Positions 47,155 through 60,339 are shown, counted from the first letter of the stretch. The stretch is 64,000 nucleotides of DNA from Jacaranda mimosifolia (GCA_018894105.1 CM032124.1:7363501-7427500), one strand, 5' to 3'. Translations and numbers: made by a program. Notes: a model not told the origin generated them from the sequence alone.

Positions 47155-49855
47155 CCCTCTCATTTCACCATTCGGGACCTCAAGACTAGTATGAGTCTAA
47201 TTGGCAATGGTGAAAAGGTTTCTGGCCTTTATGTTCTTAATACTCATAATCAGATTGTTAATACTAATAATGTGCATAATACTACTCGTAGAATTCACAA
47301 CACACTTGCACAACTGTGGCATGATAGGTTAGTACATCCGTTAAATAAAATCCTTGCTAGCTTACTGCAGTAATTGCATTGTAACGCATCCAATATGGAT
47401 ATATATTGTTGCATTTGCTCTCTTGCAAAACAAAGGAAATTTCCTTTTGTTTCTCATAACAATCTGTCAAAAACTCCCTTTGATATAATCCATGGGGATA
47501 TTTGGGAGCCTTTTCACGTCATTGCACACACCGACCACATATATTTTCTCACTTTAGTAGATTGCACGCGGTTTACTTGGACTTTTTTGCTTAAACAAAA
47601 ATCGAATATAACATCTATTATTCCAAAGTTTTTCAAACTAGCTCATGTAAAAATTCACACAACTGCTACATAGTTTAGGCATGATAATGTAGAAGAGTTC
47701 ATGTTAAATGAATTTTTTAGTCAAAAGGGTACCATCCACCAGCTCATTTGTGTGAAAATACCACAACAAAAACTCTGTTATTGAGCGTAAGCATCAACAT
47801 CTTTTGAATGTTTCCAGAGCACTATATTTTTAGTTTAGAATTCCTCTCCATTTCTGGACTGCATGTGTGCTAACTGCTACATTTCTCATAAATAGGATCC
47901 CCTAAAAAATTCTTCACAACAAATCCCCATTTGAACTTTTATATCAAACTCTTATAAATTACGGCCACTTCAAGAATTTCTGATGCCTTACTTATAGTTC
48001 TACTTTACGAGCTCACATAAATAAATTTGATGCTAGGACCACACCATGTGTCTTTATAGGGTATCCTATAGTTACCAAGGGCTATAAATTATACAATATT
48101 CACTCTAAAATTGTTATCATTTCTAGAAATGTGACTTTTCATGAAACAATTTTCCCATTCCACTTTATCCCCCAGTCTCAAGTCTTCAGTAATAGGAAAA
48201 TGAACCACTATAAAATTATCATTTGGCTCGTGATAGAGATAGGAGGCAAATCAAACCACCACAGAGGTATACACATTGAGATCTAGTTATTTATGCTTTA
48301 AGTTCGGTCTAGGAGTTCGTAGGAGACGATCCATTCTCATATAACGAGATAATTTTCAGTCCAGATTCTGACAAATGGGTAGCATCTATAAATGAAGAGA
48401 TTTAGTCTCAACACAAGAATAGCACAGGGGAGCTGGTTGATGTACCCAAAAGGTAAAAGATTGTAGGTTGCAAATGGATCTATAAGAAGAAGGAAGGCAT
48501 TTTCAGGGCTAAAGATATGAGATACAAGGCGCAATTGGTTTTGAAGGGCTTTACTCGAAGAGAAAGAGTTGACTTCCATGAAGTGTTCTCCCCAGTTGTA
48601 AAACACACTTCCATTCATGTCCTACTTACCATGGTAGCTCTATTTGACATGGAATTGGAGTAGGTGGATGTGAAAACAGCATTTCTGCATGGTGAGTTGG
48701 AGGAAGAAATCTACATGAGTCAACTAGAAGGATTTGTTGGTTTTAGGAAACAAAATCAAGCATGTCTTTGGAAGAAATCATTATATGGTTTGAAGCAGTC
48801 TTCCAGATAGTAGTATAAAAAGTTTAATGCTTTTATTACCAATATAAGATATACTAGAAGCATTTATGATTGCTGTGTATGTCATAAATTTGTAGTGATG
48901 GCCTTCTAGTGTATTTGTTGTTGCATGTTGATAATATATTGATTGCCTCTAGAAACATATTTGAAATCAATGTTTTGAAAGCTTAGTTAAGTGAAAATTT
49001 GAGATGAAGGATTTAGGCACTGCAAAGAAGATATTGGGCATGGAGATTGTTTAGGATAGATACTCAAGATTGTTTACTTATCTCAACAATATGACATTGA
49101 GAAAGTACTTGAGTGATTTGGGATGAACAAGTCCAAGCCAATTAGTATGCCACTTGCAGCTCATTTTAGGCTCTCATTAGATCTATCACCAAGTACTAAG
49201 GAGGAGGTGGAGCATATGTCTAATGTGCCATATGCTAGTGTAGTGGGTAGCTCGATGCACGCTATGGTATGTATTAAACCAGATATTTCACATGTAGTTA
49301 GTGTGGTGAGCAGGTACATGCACAAGCTAGGAAAAATGCATTGGCAGGCTGTGAAATAGATCATGAGGTATCTGAGAGGCTCTGCAGATAGATGTTTGAG
49401 GTATAGTCAATTGAATTCTACTGCTAGAATTATTGGCTATGTGGATGTGGATTATGCCAGAGATTTAGATAGCAGAAGATCCATGACAGGCTATGTATTT
49501 TGTGTATCAAGTTGTATGGTTAGCCAGGAGCTGAGTACATGGCTTTGGCTGAAGGGGTTAAGGAAGACATTTGGCTAAAGGGGCTGATCGATGATATGGG
49601 CATGACTTCTGAGATTACCAAAGTATTTTTGATAGTGAGAGTGCCATACACTTGTTAAAGAATTAAGTATTTCATGAGAAAACAAAACAAATAGATGTGA
49701 GGTATCACTTTGTCCGAAATATGATTTCTCAAAGTGTCATTTTAGTTGACAAGGTTGAGACTATGGACAATCCGATAGATATGCTGACCAAGACCATTCC
49801 ATAAATCAAATTCGAGCATTGCTTGAATTTCATTAACATTTGCAGACTCCCTCTT
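47155..49855 (+). pseudogene. Ty1-copia pol remnant (integrase, RT, RNase H), copy 2
   Basis: Decayed retrotransposon polyprotein. In order: GAG-pre-integrase (LWHDRLVHP at 47,314-47,340), integrase zinc-binding pair Cys (CCIC at 47,407-47,418), first catalytic Asp context (HGDIWEPF, from 47,491), second Asp in an altered context (RHDN near 47,677-47,688), and RT from about 48,450 (KWIYKKKEG; DVKTAFLHGELEEE after a stop at 48,661; LYGLKQS). The RT active site is changed to HVDNI at 48,924-48,938 where functional copies have YVDDM. RNase H follows near 49,370-49,800 (YLRGSADRCLRYS; VDVDYARD). Many stops and shifts. gag and protease are missing on this side. Same family as copy 1. Non-functional. 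Confidence 0.85.
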
Positions 49856-50435
49856 GGGGGCAAAGACAAAGAAGATGGATGATGAATTTTAAGTCAATGT
49901 GGGGAATTATTATTTTTGCCTAGAAATTTGAGCCACATATGATGAGAAATGGAAGAAATGGAGTAGAGTGGTCGAAATGGCCACAAGAGCATACCTGAGT
50001 GTGTGTTGGCAGGACACGGTGCATTGGGGCACGAGGCGAGGAAAACCTATGTGTGGGCATAGGCAGAACAAGGTAGCAGTAGCCCGAGTCGCACACTCAA
50101 GCACAAAGATGGCACGCCAGGTATGGTCGTTACAAGATCAAGGATGAAAAAAAGACACCTCGCCTACTTGGGCACAAGGAATGTTGCTCCTAGGTGCGTA
50201 GGCTATTGCCATACCACACCAAGCAAGTTCCATATGCCCTGGCCCGATAGTTTTTACCAAACTCAATAAAATAGGTGCACTATTTACCTGGCGTGAGTCA
50301 TACGTGCCTCGGCGGGTTGCGCAAGGCCTATGAGCCATATTGCATTTTTTGGGCTATAAATTAGCATTTTATTTTGGGATAATTCGACATAGACATAACG
50401 CAAGCCATTTTATACTACTTTTGAGAGATTTTCTC
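49856..50435 (+). mobile_element. Truncated 3' LTR region of copia remnant 2
   Basis: Similar to 19,851-20,450. The resemblance stops at about 50,435, where the minus-strand gag of another copia element begins. The terminal part of the LTR is therefore missing. Confidence 0.6.
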
Positions 50436-51415
50436 GAGACAGAGTAATAGAATGAAGGTGATCATTTCTTTTTCTATTTCTTCGATAGCAAAGGAGGCTT
50501 GGAGATCCCATTCCTCTTCACTCTCATTTTGAATATGTGATGATGTCACCATGCTCCCTTCTACTTATTTGCATTGGCAATCTTGAGCATAATGACCCTT
50601 CCTACCACAATTATAACATTGGGTGTTTTTGCGATGGGAAGTCTTATCTCCTATTTTATCTTGGCTTGGTTGCATTTTCCCTTTTTGTCAACTCTTTCCT
50701 TATGGCCTCATTTGAAATCTTGTTTGCCTTGCATTATGTTCCTTATTCTTCGGTCTCACAGTCTTTTGATATTTTGGGGCATTTCTTCTCCCATTATAAA
50801 GACTCTTCCCTTCATCTTTATTGAAGGTTTTAGACATTTGTTTGTCTAAAGCTTCTTGATTTGCCAATATATTCTCCAATTTATTTAAAGTTGGCTCATG
50901 TGCCCATTCATGAGTTGCAGTGACATGACCAAGAAATTTTAGTCACAACCCCTGGATTATGATCCTTCTCATTCTTGTCTCGGTAATTGCATTTTGAGAT
51001 CTAACTTGAAAATTTTTTAACATAAAGATTTAACTTTGGTAAAGTATTCACTCACAGTCATATCATGCCATGAGACTGACATTAGCTCTTTCTTGAGTTG
51101 TTGTAACTTGGCATTATTTGTCCTAGTGAATATCCCTGCAAGTGTATCCCATACTTCTTTTGGTGTTTTTGCATCTTTTATTGACTACAGTATATCATCC
51201 TCCATGGCTATTGATAAAGTGTACATGGCTTTTCCAACTCGGACCTTCCATCTTTTTAAATCATCCTCTTCAGTTGGAGGTTGAGTTTCACTTCCCCCAA
51301 TGATACTGCATAAATCTTGACCTAGCAAGTAAAACTGCATACGAACACTCTAGGTGTTATAATTATTATAATTAAATTTTTCAATTCCACTTACAGAAGT
51401 GGACATTTCTGCCAT
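50436..51415 (-). pseudogene. Copia gag remnant with CCHC zinc knuckle
   Basis: Read from ATG at 51,413-51,415 (MAEMSTSVSGIEKFNYNNYN). A retrotransposon gag (UBN2-type) follows, with recognisable pieces WKVRVGKAMYTLSIA, KEVWDTLAGIF and LKKELMSVSWHDM. Near 50,570-50,630 lies the nucleocapsid zinc knuckle CYNCGRKGHYAQDC (CX2CX4HX4C intact). Several in-frame stops and shifts occur. The frame continues past a stop to about 50,460 (ESEEEWDLQASFA) and is then cut by copia remnant 2. Protease and pol are absent. The plus-strand frames at 50,537-51,284 are its shadows. Confidence 0.85.
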
Positions 51416-51596
51416 TGTGACTTGGTAAAACTTGGCCAAGTAAGCTCGATCCCAAATCGACCAGTTTCATAGTCCCAAAATGTGCATGAATGGTGCCTCG
51501 ATGCAATACAAATTTATTTGATTGCTTGACCTTGTGCACCACTTTCATGGACCCTAATCGATATCTCCTAAACACATCTTTAACGATCCTTTATAA

Positions 51597-51611
51597 CCTG
51601 CTCCGATACAA
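51597..51611 (-). other. Retrotransposon primer-binding site
   Basis: Minus-strand TTGTATCGGAGCAGG lies two bases inside the LTR end and resembles the initiator-methionine tRNA-complementary site of copia elements (TGGTATCAGAGC), with two differences. Position between LTR and gag supports the call. Confidence 0.75.
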
Positions 51612-51613
51612 CT

Positions 51614-51966
51614 TGTAGAAAAATAAAGGATGGATGGCAAGTAATAAAATGTGCAATGAAATGCAAGGCACACAATATTATAAATTTATTCTATTAGGAT
51701 AGCAAAATGTACAAGTCAGAGCACTCAATTTGATAGCCTCACTTTTCTTTCTTTCTTTGTTACAATTTCCAATAAGCCCCTATCCCATATTTATAGATTA
51801 GTTAACGGGCACTAATTACCGACTTCAAATGTCGGTGCCGTTCATTAATTAAGCCATTTAATGGATCAACATTAAGTAAAATAATCATGTGCCAAAATAC
51901 CAATAATTTGTGGAAGCTTCTGGCGGTCAACCGAGGCTTCGAGGGAGAGAGAGTCGGTGCCCTTCA
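51614..51966 (-). mobile_element. 5' LTR of the minus-strand copia fragment
   Basis: 353 bp, bounded by TG (51,614) and CA (51,966) on the plus strand. On the minus strand it starts TGAAGGGCACCGACTC and ends TTTTTCTACA, immediately before the primer-binding site. The outer edge abuts block Y sequence (gattgcactcgaatcatt), matching 59,400-59,420, so this edge is a true insertion junction. Confidence 0.8.
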
Positions 51967-53104
51967 GATTGCACTCGAATCATTAACTGAATGCTTTTTG
52001 TATGCTTGGAATTCTCCAGTACATAGGATTAGTTTAGGTTTTTCCAAAATCACTTGTGAATCCATGCTAGTACAACGGCTTGCTGAACCATGCTTGTACT
52101 GATCTTACTTCTCTCAACTTGGTGTTTTACTCCAGAATCTGCTGAACCCAAAACTTTTAAAACTGTAAAAGAGTTAACAGCTTGTCCATTTCGAATTAGC
52201 AAAACAATCTGACAGAGAATCCCAAGAAAATAAAAAAGGAAAAAAAAGAGGGATATTTTCTTTGATACAAATAAAATGGTCTATATTTAAACTTATGACT
52301 TTCACATGATCTGTGAATATCGATCAACTGCTAAAGCTTACTAGGGCTATCATTTGACTTTCATCTAAAGGGAAATTTTGTGGAAAACCACGAACGCATG
52401 GAAGGTTTTCTGTGTTTATAGTGATTCAATCCCTAAGGAACCACCCAAAGAGCTGCCGTCTGGCGGGTACACGAAAGTGATGATGTTGCTTTGACTAAAA
52501 AATCATGTCCGTCTCTTGAGCGAATCAATGAAACTTATTCATTATCATTTCCTTCTGTTAGTAGAGGTGATGAATATATTCGACTGATTAAAATGTACCT
52601 AAATTTTCATTATCCGCAAAACAAAACAATTACCTGAGTTATACTGGCTATTCTTACCATATTAACTTCTACAACTTTGTGACAACAGATTTAGATTAAT
52701 TACCAAGCAATATGAAATCTGAATATATTTAAGTGTCGTATTTCAATTCTGTACATTTACATTAAAATTTATCATCATTAAAAGATGCTCAAAGTTAAAT
52801 GATGCCTAATCTTGAGAGTGAAAATATGCCTGAAAGGGGTTGAACTAGACTTCATAAAAATTTTGATGCAGTAGAAAAATATGATGTTTGTTTTAATAAA
52901 AATGAAGATTTCATATAGAAAGTGGTTTGAATGTTTTCCAGCCAACCGAAACTCGGACTAAAGATTCCAGTAAAACTCTCAATTTATGTAAAAATGAGCA
53001 ATAATGATAAAGCATATATAACGAATGGCACAATGATTTGCAGTGATTAGTAAAAACATCAACTGCCTGAGCCTTCATTTAGAGACTTTCAGAGGGAAAA
53101 ACAA
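51967..53104 (-). repeat. Block Y, inverted copy
   Basis: The reverse complement matches Y1 and Y2 in order, from the gene-proximal end (51,967) outward. Landmarks are cattaactgaatgctt, gttcagcaagc, cacagatcatgtgaaag, cagacggcagctcttt, ataacttaggtaattgttttgttttg-type text, ttcagatttca, ctttgagcatctttt and gaaggctcaggcagttgatg. The gene-proximal edge is cut by a copia LTR. No coding part of the gene remains. The plus-strand frames here are fortuitous. Confidence 0.75.
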
Positions 53105-53322
53105 TATTTGGAGCTGCCGGTTAAGACCAGAGGAACTTCCACAAGAAACTTTAAACTTTTTCAGGCAATCTATGGATTGGCATAAGGATTACAGCCATTA
53201 CAGGTACAACATGTGGAAATTTTTCAGGCAATCTATTTCTATATGGAATGAGCCATTACAATGGTTTTCATATCAAGTCCCATAACATCATTTCCTTAAA
53301 TTTGAACCATCATAAGGAACAT
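53105..53322. other. Spacer between inverted Y arms
   Basis: About 220 bp with a direct repeat of ttttcaggcaatctat at about 53,158 and 53,221. It separates two inverted arms of about 68 bp (53,036-53,104 and 53,323-53,391). Nothing else is recognised. Confidence 0.5.
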
Positions 53323-53391
53323 GTGTTTTTCCCACCGAGAGTCCCTAAATGAAGGCTTAGGCAGTTGACGGTTTTACTAATCACTATTCAC
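53323..53391 (+). repeat. Block Y, forward copy, left fragment
   Basis: Contains ctaaatgaaggcttaggcag and ttactaatcactattca, the same text as 26,085-26,125 in Y2 and the inverse of 53,036-53,092. It is probably the left edge of the forward Y copy that resumes at 58,761, separated from it by Helitron 2 and a deletion. Confidence 0.55.
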
Positions 53392-53394
53392 TTT

Positions 53395-55900
53395 TGCGCT
53401 GTCCCTCAAAAATAGGAAAGACATATTTTTTACATATCAAAATATGTGTTCAATTCAAATATAATAGTAAATTTAATATGACAATGAAAAAGAATAGATT
53501 AAATCTTATAATCAAATGTTTATATACTAGTAAACTTTTGAAGAAATAATTTTCACATAATTTTTTATTAAAAAAAGTTATAAAATAATATATTATTTTT
53601 ATTTTGCACAATGATATTTAAAGGTTTAAAGTTGACCAAAATTTAAATTTCTACATTTTTAGCTTAACTAAGGAGAGATGAAAGTGAGAATAGAATCATT
53701 TTAAATAAATCAAACACACAATTTTTTATATTTTATTTTTATTTTTAATCTTAGATTAAAGACAAGTGATCCATTAAAATATAAGGTATTTAAATACGTA
53801 AAGTAAGTTTTATTTATTTATCTAAATTTAGAGAATAATCACTCTAAATCATTTGAATCATATTTTAGTTTTACTTCAAAAAGTAACAATTGGAATTTAT
53901 TATTTAAAAAATCAAAAAGAACTTTTCAATTAACAAAAAGTAAAAATTAAAATTATGAAATAACATATGGTACAAATTTAATTCATTGAAAATGATAGAA
54001 AATAATTCTTTTATAATATTACATAAATATAGATATATGGAGGGCGGGAATTGCAATTTAGCTAAACATTTGGGTAGGATGTCAGCCTAAACGTCATTTC
54101 AGCTTAAACGTCATTTCAGCTTAAGTGCTCTAATGAAACAGTAAAACTACATGCAATCATTTGCTTCTTCGTTTTCTTGTATCATTTCCTACTATCGAAG
54201 ACATGTAATTCATTTACCATTAAAGTTAGATTCATGAATCAAATTATATATATATATATATATAGGAATTTATTAAATGTAAAATAATGATTTTTGACTA
54301 TTGTATTAGATATTATGTATTTAGTGGATATATTGGCAAGATATGATTCATGGAATATTTCATACAGTAAAATGTATTATAGTAAAATGTGTGTACGCGT
54401 TTTTATGACTATTAAATTAGATACTATGTATTTAATAGATATTTCACAGGATATGAATAATGATACATGATACTTTTTGTAGTAAAATAAATTTGCTGAT
54501 ACGCTATCTATTTAAATTTAACATATGTATTTATTAAGATGAAAAAATATATAGAAAATAATAACCATATTAAAATTAATTAAATCAAAATTTTCTACTT
54601 AGCAAATGTAGTTACGTATATTAAAATTTATACTTCTACCAATATATTTAATTGAACTTATAGAAAACAACAATTAAATTAAAATTAAGCAGTTAAATTA
54701 TATTTCCATCTAATGACACTGTTACACATTCACTAATTAGACTCATAGAAAATAATAAATAAATTTAAATTAATTAAGAATAAATAATTGATGAGGAAAA
54801 ATGATATTTTATAATACATTTTTATAGTTCCTTTTGCTCTCTCTCCCCAAAACAAGAAAAAAAATATATTTTTTGTATCAAAATATGTGTTAAAATGTTT
54901 AAATGTAATAATAAATTTAATAGGACAATGAAAAAGAATAGAATAAGCCTTATAATCACATGTGTATAAACTAGCAAACTTTTAAGTAAATATTTATTTA
55001 AAACATTGAATTTCATTTAACAATTTTGGTATATATTGTATTAATAGCCAACTTAATTTATAATACAATTCTTATAGATTTAAAAACTAGCAAACTTTTA
55101 ATTTCACACTTTTTTTAACAAAAAAAAAAAAGTGATAAAATAATATAGTATTTTTATTATTTAAAGCATTAAAATTGACCAGAACTTAACTTTTCTATTT
55201 TTGGCTTCACTAATAAGCGATGAAAGTGAGAATAGAAGCATCATAAAAAAATCTACTTCCAGAAGAAATCAAAGAGTTTCTTGAGAATCATACAATATTA
55301 GTACATTCTTTTTTCTCTAATAGATAGTCAGAACCTCATTTGGATTCGAATTCCTATTAAGAGGTCCACTAAAAATCTTAAATTGTTGAAGGAACAATAA
55401 GATTATTTTTTTGTCTTCTAGGTGATTGAATTAGACTCATAAATAATAATTGAATTGAAATTAATTAAGAAAAAAATCAATTGATGAGGAAAAAATGATA
55501 CTTGATAAATACATTTGTACAATTATTCTTTCTGCGCTCTCCCTCAAAAATAAGAAAAGAAATATTTTTCATCCATTAAAATATATGTATTTATTCAAAT
55601 ATAATAGTAAATTTAGTATGACAATGAACAAATATAGGTTAATTCTTACAATCACATGTTTAACTGACGAAGGAAAAGAATGATATTTTATAAATGCATT
55701 CATACAAATATGGGTTCTTCCCAAAAAATAAAAAGAGAAAAATATGTATTATATATCAAAATAGCTGTCAAACTCATATGTAATATTATATTTAATATGA
55801 TAATAAAAAAGGATAAACTAAGTTTAATTATTTTTTTTTATCCTTTTATTTATTTGTGCACTTATATATATTTTTGAAATATATTTTGATTAATTTTTAC
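53395..55900 (+). repeat. Degenerate internal repeats of Helitron 2
   Basis: A unit containing (t)gcgctntccctcaaaaataagaaa-like text, acatatcaaaatatgtgt, caaatataatagtaaattta and tatgacaatgaa(a/c)aa starts near 53,393, 54,835, 55,530 and 55,712. Between the first two lies a short tandem (aaacgtcatttcagctta, three partial copies near 54,070-54,125). Confidence 0.6.
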
Positions 55901-56499
55901 TTAGAATGATGTGCACATTTTATTTTCTTAATAACTAATAGCAAACTGCTTTCATGTTGTATCACGAATCCAAAAAAATTTCTTAACCCTATTTATTTAA
56001 TTTTAAAGACAAAAAAAGGTCAAAAGAGAAAAGATATAGTTGGTAGCTCTATTAGAAACAATGAAAATTTAAGAATTAACTAAAATTCTATTTCTTTAAA
56101 CTCTTTAGATAAATTATTCTTCAATTAAAATGATAATGTAGCATTATTAATTTTCAATAATTATTTTCAAAAAGCAATAGGATAGAAGTATATATAAAAT
56201 TCATTTTCATCAAATAACCTTTTGAAGAGTCAAACTAAATTTTTTATGTGGGCATTGATGGAGGATGGGGAAGACATTGTCAAAACCAAGTTTTGCATGA
56301 ATTAACTAATCATATGATAAACACTGTTAAAATATATATCAATGATATGATATGTATAATTCATTCATTATATAATTAATTGGAACTTGATCATATTTAA
56401 TTAGGATTTGAATTTTTCTAGAAAAGCATGCATTGTTGAATTGATAGTTTTGTAATTCAAACCACTAAGTTTAAAAAATATTTATTCGGTTTTAATAAT

Positions 56500-57300
56500 A
56501 ACATTAATATAATATAATGAAATGTTTTCTACCAATATATAAAATAGAATATCAATAAGTACATTTTATTGGATAAAATATCACATTAGCCCATATGTCT
56601 CGACCCATGCCCTACATAATGTATAGCCTCTAGGTGTGAAGTATATATATCCTATTAAATACATAGTTTCCAATAGTCAAAAGCCCTTATTTTTCATATT
56701 GCTAAAAAATAAAATATAAATATTTATTTCAAACAATGAATTTCATTCAACAATTCAGGTATATACTCTTTTCATAGCCAAACTAATTCATATTAATCCA
56801 ACTCTCGCATATTTGTAAACTACAAACTTTTAAAGAAATAATTTTCGCATTATTTTTAACAAAAAAAGTTATCATGCAAGATAGTATTTTATTTTACACA
56901 ATGATATTTAAAGGTTTAAAATTGACTTAACTTTCTCTATTTTTGGCTTAACTAAGAAGAGACGAAAGGGAGAGCATAATCATTATTAGAAAATTTTCAC
57001 CTATGTTTTAGATACATGGACGTAATCTTCTAATAATATTATTATGACATATTTATTTTGACAATAAAAATGAGATAAAATGAAGAGAAAACAGGCCGCA
57101 CTGAGTACCATAGAGAGACAAGTATACATAGATAAAATTAAAGAGTCCAAGAAAATGAGAAAGTTGATCAAATCATTGAAGGAGAAAATCATAAAATTTA
57201 ATAAGTTGACACCTCTCTTTCAAGGTAGCTTTGAATGAAAAAGAGTTAATTTATAAAGAATCAATTGTCAAAATTACCAATACAACTTATAAGAACATAG
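56500..57300. other. Helitron 2 interior, nothing coding
   Basis: Contains the tacattttattggataaa...tatc segment shared with 43.3 kb and 60.6 kb and further degenerate internal repeats (tttttaacaaaaaaagtta near 56,855). The minus frame at 57,001-57,192 has no recognisable domain. Confidence 0.4.
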
Positions 57301-58760
57301 ATGATTTCTTACCAGAATGTTAGTAATTTTTCAGTAAATATGTATGCTAACATTTTTCAATAAATATCATATATGTGGCCAAATATTGTAATATACTAAA
57401 ATTTTAAATTTTAATTCATTTTTGATTAGATTTGAGAATTTATAATCTTGTGTGATCGAAGACTCATGAATTAAATAAGGTACTTAATTGCTTTCATTGC
57501 GATGCTATAAGATTTAAAAGAGCCTTGCACATTTTATTGTAGCAATAGGAAAATGAGACTTTGGTTTAAATGTCAAATGAATTGAAAAAGTTATTTATTT
57601 TTCCATCAAAAGAGGTTATGAATTCTAAAAAAAAATATTTGAGTCTCGAGTGCATCTACAAGGATGGAACTATAATTTTCGAACCCATGCGTATGGTATA
57701 TCATGATCTTTCAAGGTTAATTTCCAAAATAAAATAGTCATGGTAACTTTTAGTTGTATTTTGTCAAAATAAAAAGCAAGTTTGAGAATAGAACTAAAAG
57801 AATCAGATTTATCAAAAGCAATTATGAGAAAACTTATAAAATTTATGGAGATAAATTCACATGCAAAAATCTTCATAAGGTTAAATGATTATCTTTCAAT
57901 GAATGAGATTCAGTTCCATATCCTAAAAACTATGAAATTAGAGTAATTTAATTTAGAATTTTTCAAATGCTTAACAAGTTGCGCAATTTTGATCGAAAGA
58001 AATAATCATAATATATTAATAGAATAAGATATTATTATCCATGCACGTTGAGGTCATAAGCACTTATACAATTAAAAATTTGAAGTTTTAAATTAATGTG
58101 AATATATATATATATATATATATAAATATATTTGTCTATTCCTTATTATCAAAATTTTAAACATTTTTTATATGAAATTTTTCATATTTGCAAATTATGA
58201 TTTATCTATATAGAGACTAAGCTTTTGCTATCAATCTTGTAACAACTCCTTTGGGAAAAAAAATTCTATTTCTGGTTCTTCAAATTAATGAAATAAATTC
58301 ATTACTATTGCCATAATCTATCAAACTTGAGATCTGAATTACAATAAAAAATGATGGATATCACTCTAAAATAAGATATAGGGTGTAGTGAAATTGGTAA
58401 AAGAATTGTCCTTGAACATCTTTTATTGGGGGTTCAAACATTGTAGATTTTGGTAAAATATTTTAATGTTTGGGACAAACAATGTATGCATTGGAACGAA
58501 AGAAAGCAAAAGATGTAATATGTCGCATAAACGGTGCAAATCCATAGAAGAAGAAATATATAACCTTAGATTGTTCTTAAACTATGTTAGAGGCTCAACT
58601 TGTTTCACAATTTCAAATGACAATTTATTTTTTATTTTTTATTTTTTATTTGTTCAATTGATAAGCATTTGAATCAAATATAAATAGAAATAATACATAG
58701 AAAAAATAAACATATAAATAAATAGCAAGTCATGTGCATTGCACATGTGCACCTTCCTAG

Positions 58761-59494
58761 TATGTTAGGAATAGCGAATATAACTCATGTAATTGTTTTG
58801 TTTTGTGGATAATGAAGATTTAAGTACATTTTAATTAGTTGAATATATTTATCACCTCTACTAAATGGAGGAAATGATAACGAATAAGTTTCATTGATTC
58901 GCTCAAGAGGCGGACATGGTTTTTTAGTCAAAGCAACATTGTCACTTTCGTGTACCCACCAGACAGCAGCTCTTTTGGCGGTTCCATTAGATGGAAGTCA
59001 AATGATAGCGCTAATAAGCTTTAGCAGTGGGTCGATATTCACAGATGATGTGAAAGTCATAAGTTTCAAATATAGACCATATTATCTGTATCAAAGAAAA
59101 CATCCCTTTTTTTATTTATTTTTTTATTTTCTTGGGATTCTATGTCAAATTGTTTTGCTACTTCGAAATGGACATGCTGTTAACTCTTTACAGTAGCTTT
59201 AAAAGTTTTGGGTTCAGCAGATTCCGTCGTAAAACACCAAGTTGAGAGAAGTAAGATTAGGACAAGCATGGTTCAGCAAGCTGTTGTGCTAGCATGGATT
59301 CACAAATGATTTTGGAAAAACCCCAACTAAAGTGCCAAGGGAGCAGTAAGACTATGCTAATCCCATATACTGAAGAATTCCAAGCATACAAGAAGCATTC
59401 AGTTAATGATTCAAGTGCAATCATATATATTATTGACAACTATTTACTTATTCCTGCAATTAATTAGTCACATTTGAACACAATACTTCTATTA
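58761..59494 (+). repeat. Block Y, forward copy, right part
   Basis: Matches 18,361-18,767 and 27,640-28,340. It includes acccaccagacagcagctc, gatattcacagatgatgtga, gttcagcaagctgtt and gccaagggagcagtaag. It ends at 59,494, where Helitron 3 starts. The Y2 continuation (tattccaacaagaatttg leading into the gene stop codon) is missing beyond this point. Confidence 0.8.
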
Positions 59495-59699
59495 TCTATA
59501 TCTATATCTATACTACCTATAAAAGTACGAATGTGTATAATGGTTTCTTCCTTTTCATGTGAAGACAAAAATGTCCCTACTTAATAGAAGTTTTGTATTT
59601 AATATGTAGAGATATATAGAGATTAGTGATAAATTATAATTATTATTATAATTAATATTATTAATTAATAACTAATAAATTATCAAATTAGATTTATAT

Positions 59700-59990
59700 A
59701 TATATATATATCACATTTATTATCCCTTTTGACTACAATTATGTTCATTAGAGAGAGAACACAAAATTTTGAGTATCCGCAGCCAATTATTCATACAAGT
59801 CAACTAACTATTCAATGGATGATTATTGGGATTGATGGTAATTATTATCATTTGTGTATATATATATATATATATTATATACACATATATATATTATATT
59901 ATATTATATTATATTATATTATATTATTATATGATTATTTATATTTATATTTATATATTTATTTATATTTATATTTATAGGTGTATATAT
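59700..59990 (+). repeat. (TA)n and TTATA-rich microsatellites
   Basis: Successive (TA)n, (TATAT)n and (TTTATA)n tracts. They generate the Tyr/Ile-only reading frames seen here, which are not genes. Confidence 0.85.
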
Positions 59991-60339
59991 ATGTCTGACA
60001 CACAGAAAAAGCCGCTAGCATGAGGACTAATACACTTGAATTGAAGCAAAGGTATTCGTTAATGTATTTTGGACAACTATGGTCTTCAAATAGTCGGTAT
60101 AGTACGATAAATTTATTTCTATACCAAAAATATGATAGCTTTGGAATTCATGTGGAGTTGGGCGTGCAAGTTGTTTTATAATTAAATTATTAACTTAAGT
60201 TTATATAGTTATATTCAGTATGTATAAATATTTATATTTATATTTACATAAAAATATATAGTCATAATAAATTATTATATTGAAGCTTCAAAATTCTACA
60301 ATTATATTTACCAATTTTTGACTAAAAAAATATAAAAAG

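Larger units (their letters stand above)
53392..58760 (+). mobile_element. Non-autonomous Helitron 2 (plus), 5' end not found
   Basis: The 3' end is clear: hairpin CATGTGC-ATT-GCACATG at 58,731-58,747, nine bases, then CTAG at 58,757-58,760, followed by host T of block Y (TATGTTAGGAATAG; other copies read aatatgtaaagaatag). The interior matches Helitron 1 in reverse over several kb. No TC...CTATAAAAG 5' end was found, so the 5' side is deleted or rearranged. All small frames inside are AT-rich and unrecognised. Confidence 0.7.

Noticed and set aside
50537..51284. Plus-strand frames of 82-95 codons
   Set aside because: They are antisense shadows of the minus-strand copia gag with its zinc knuckle.
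59729..60023. Overlapping plus frames rich in Tyr and Ile
   Set aside because: They are translations of (TA)n and TTTATA microsatellites.
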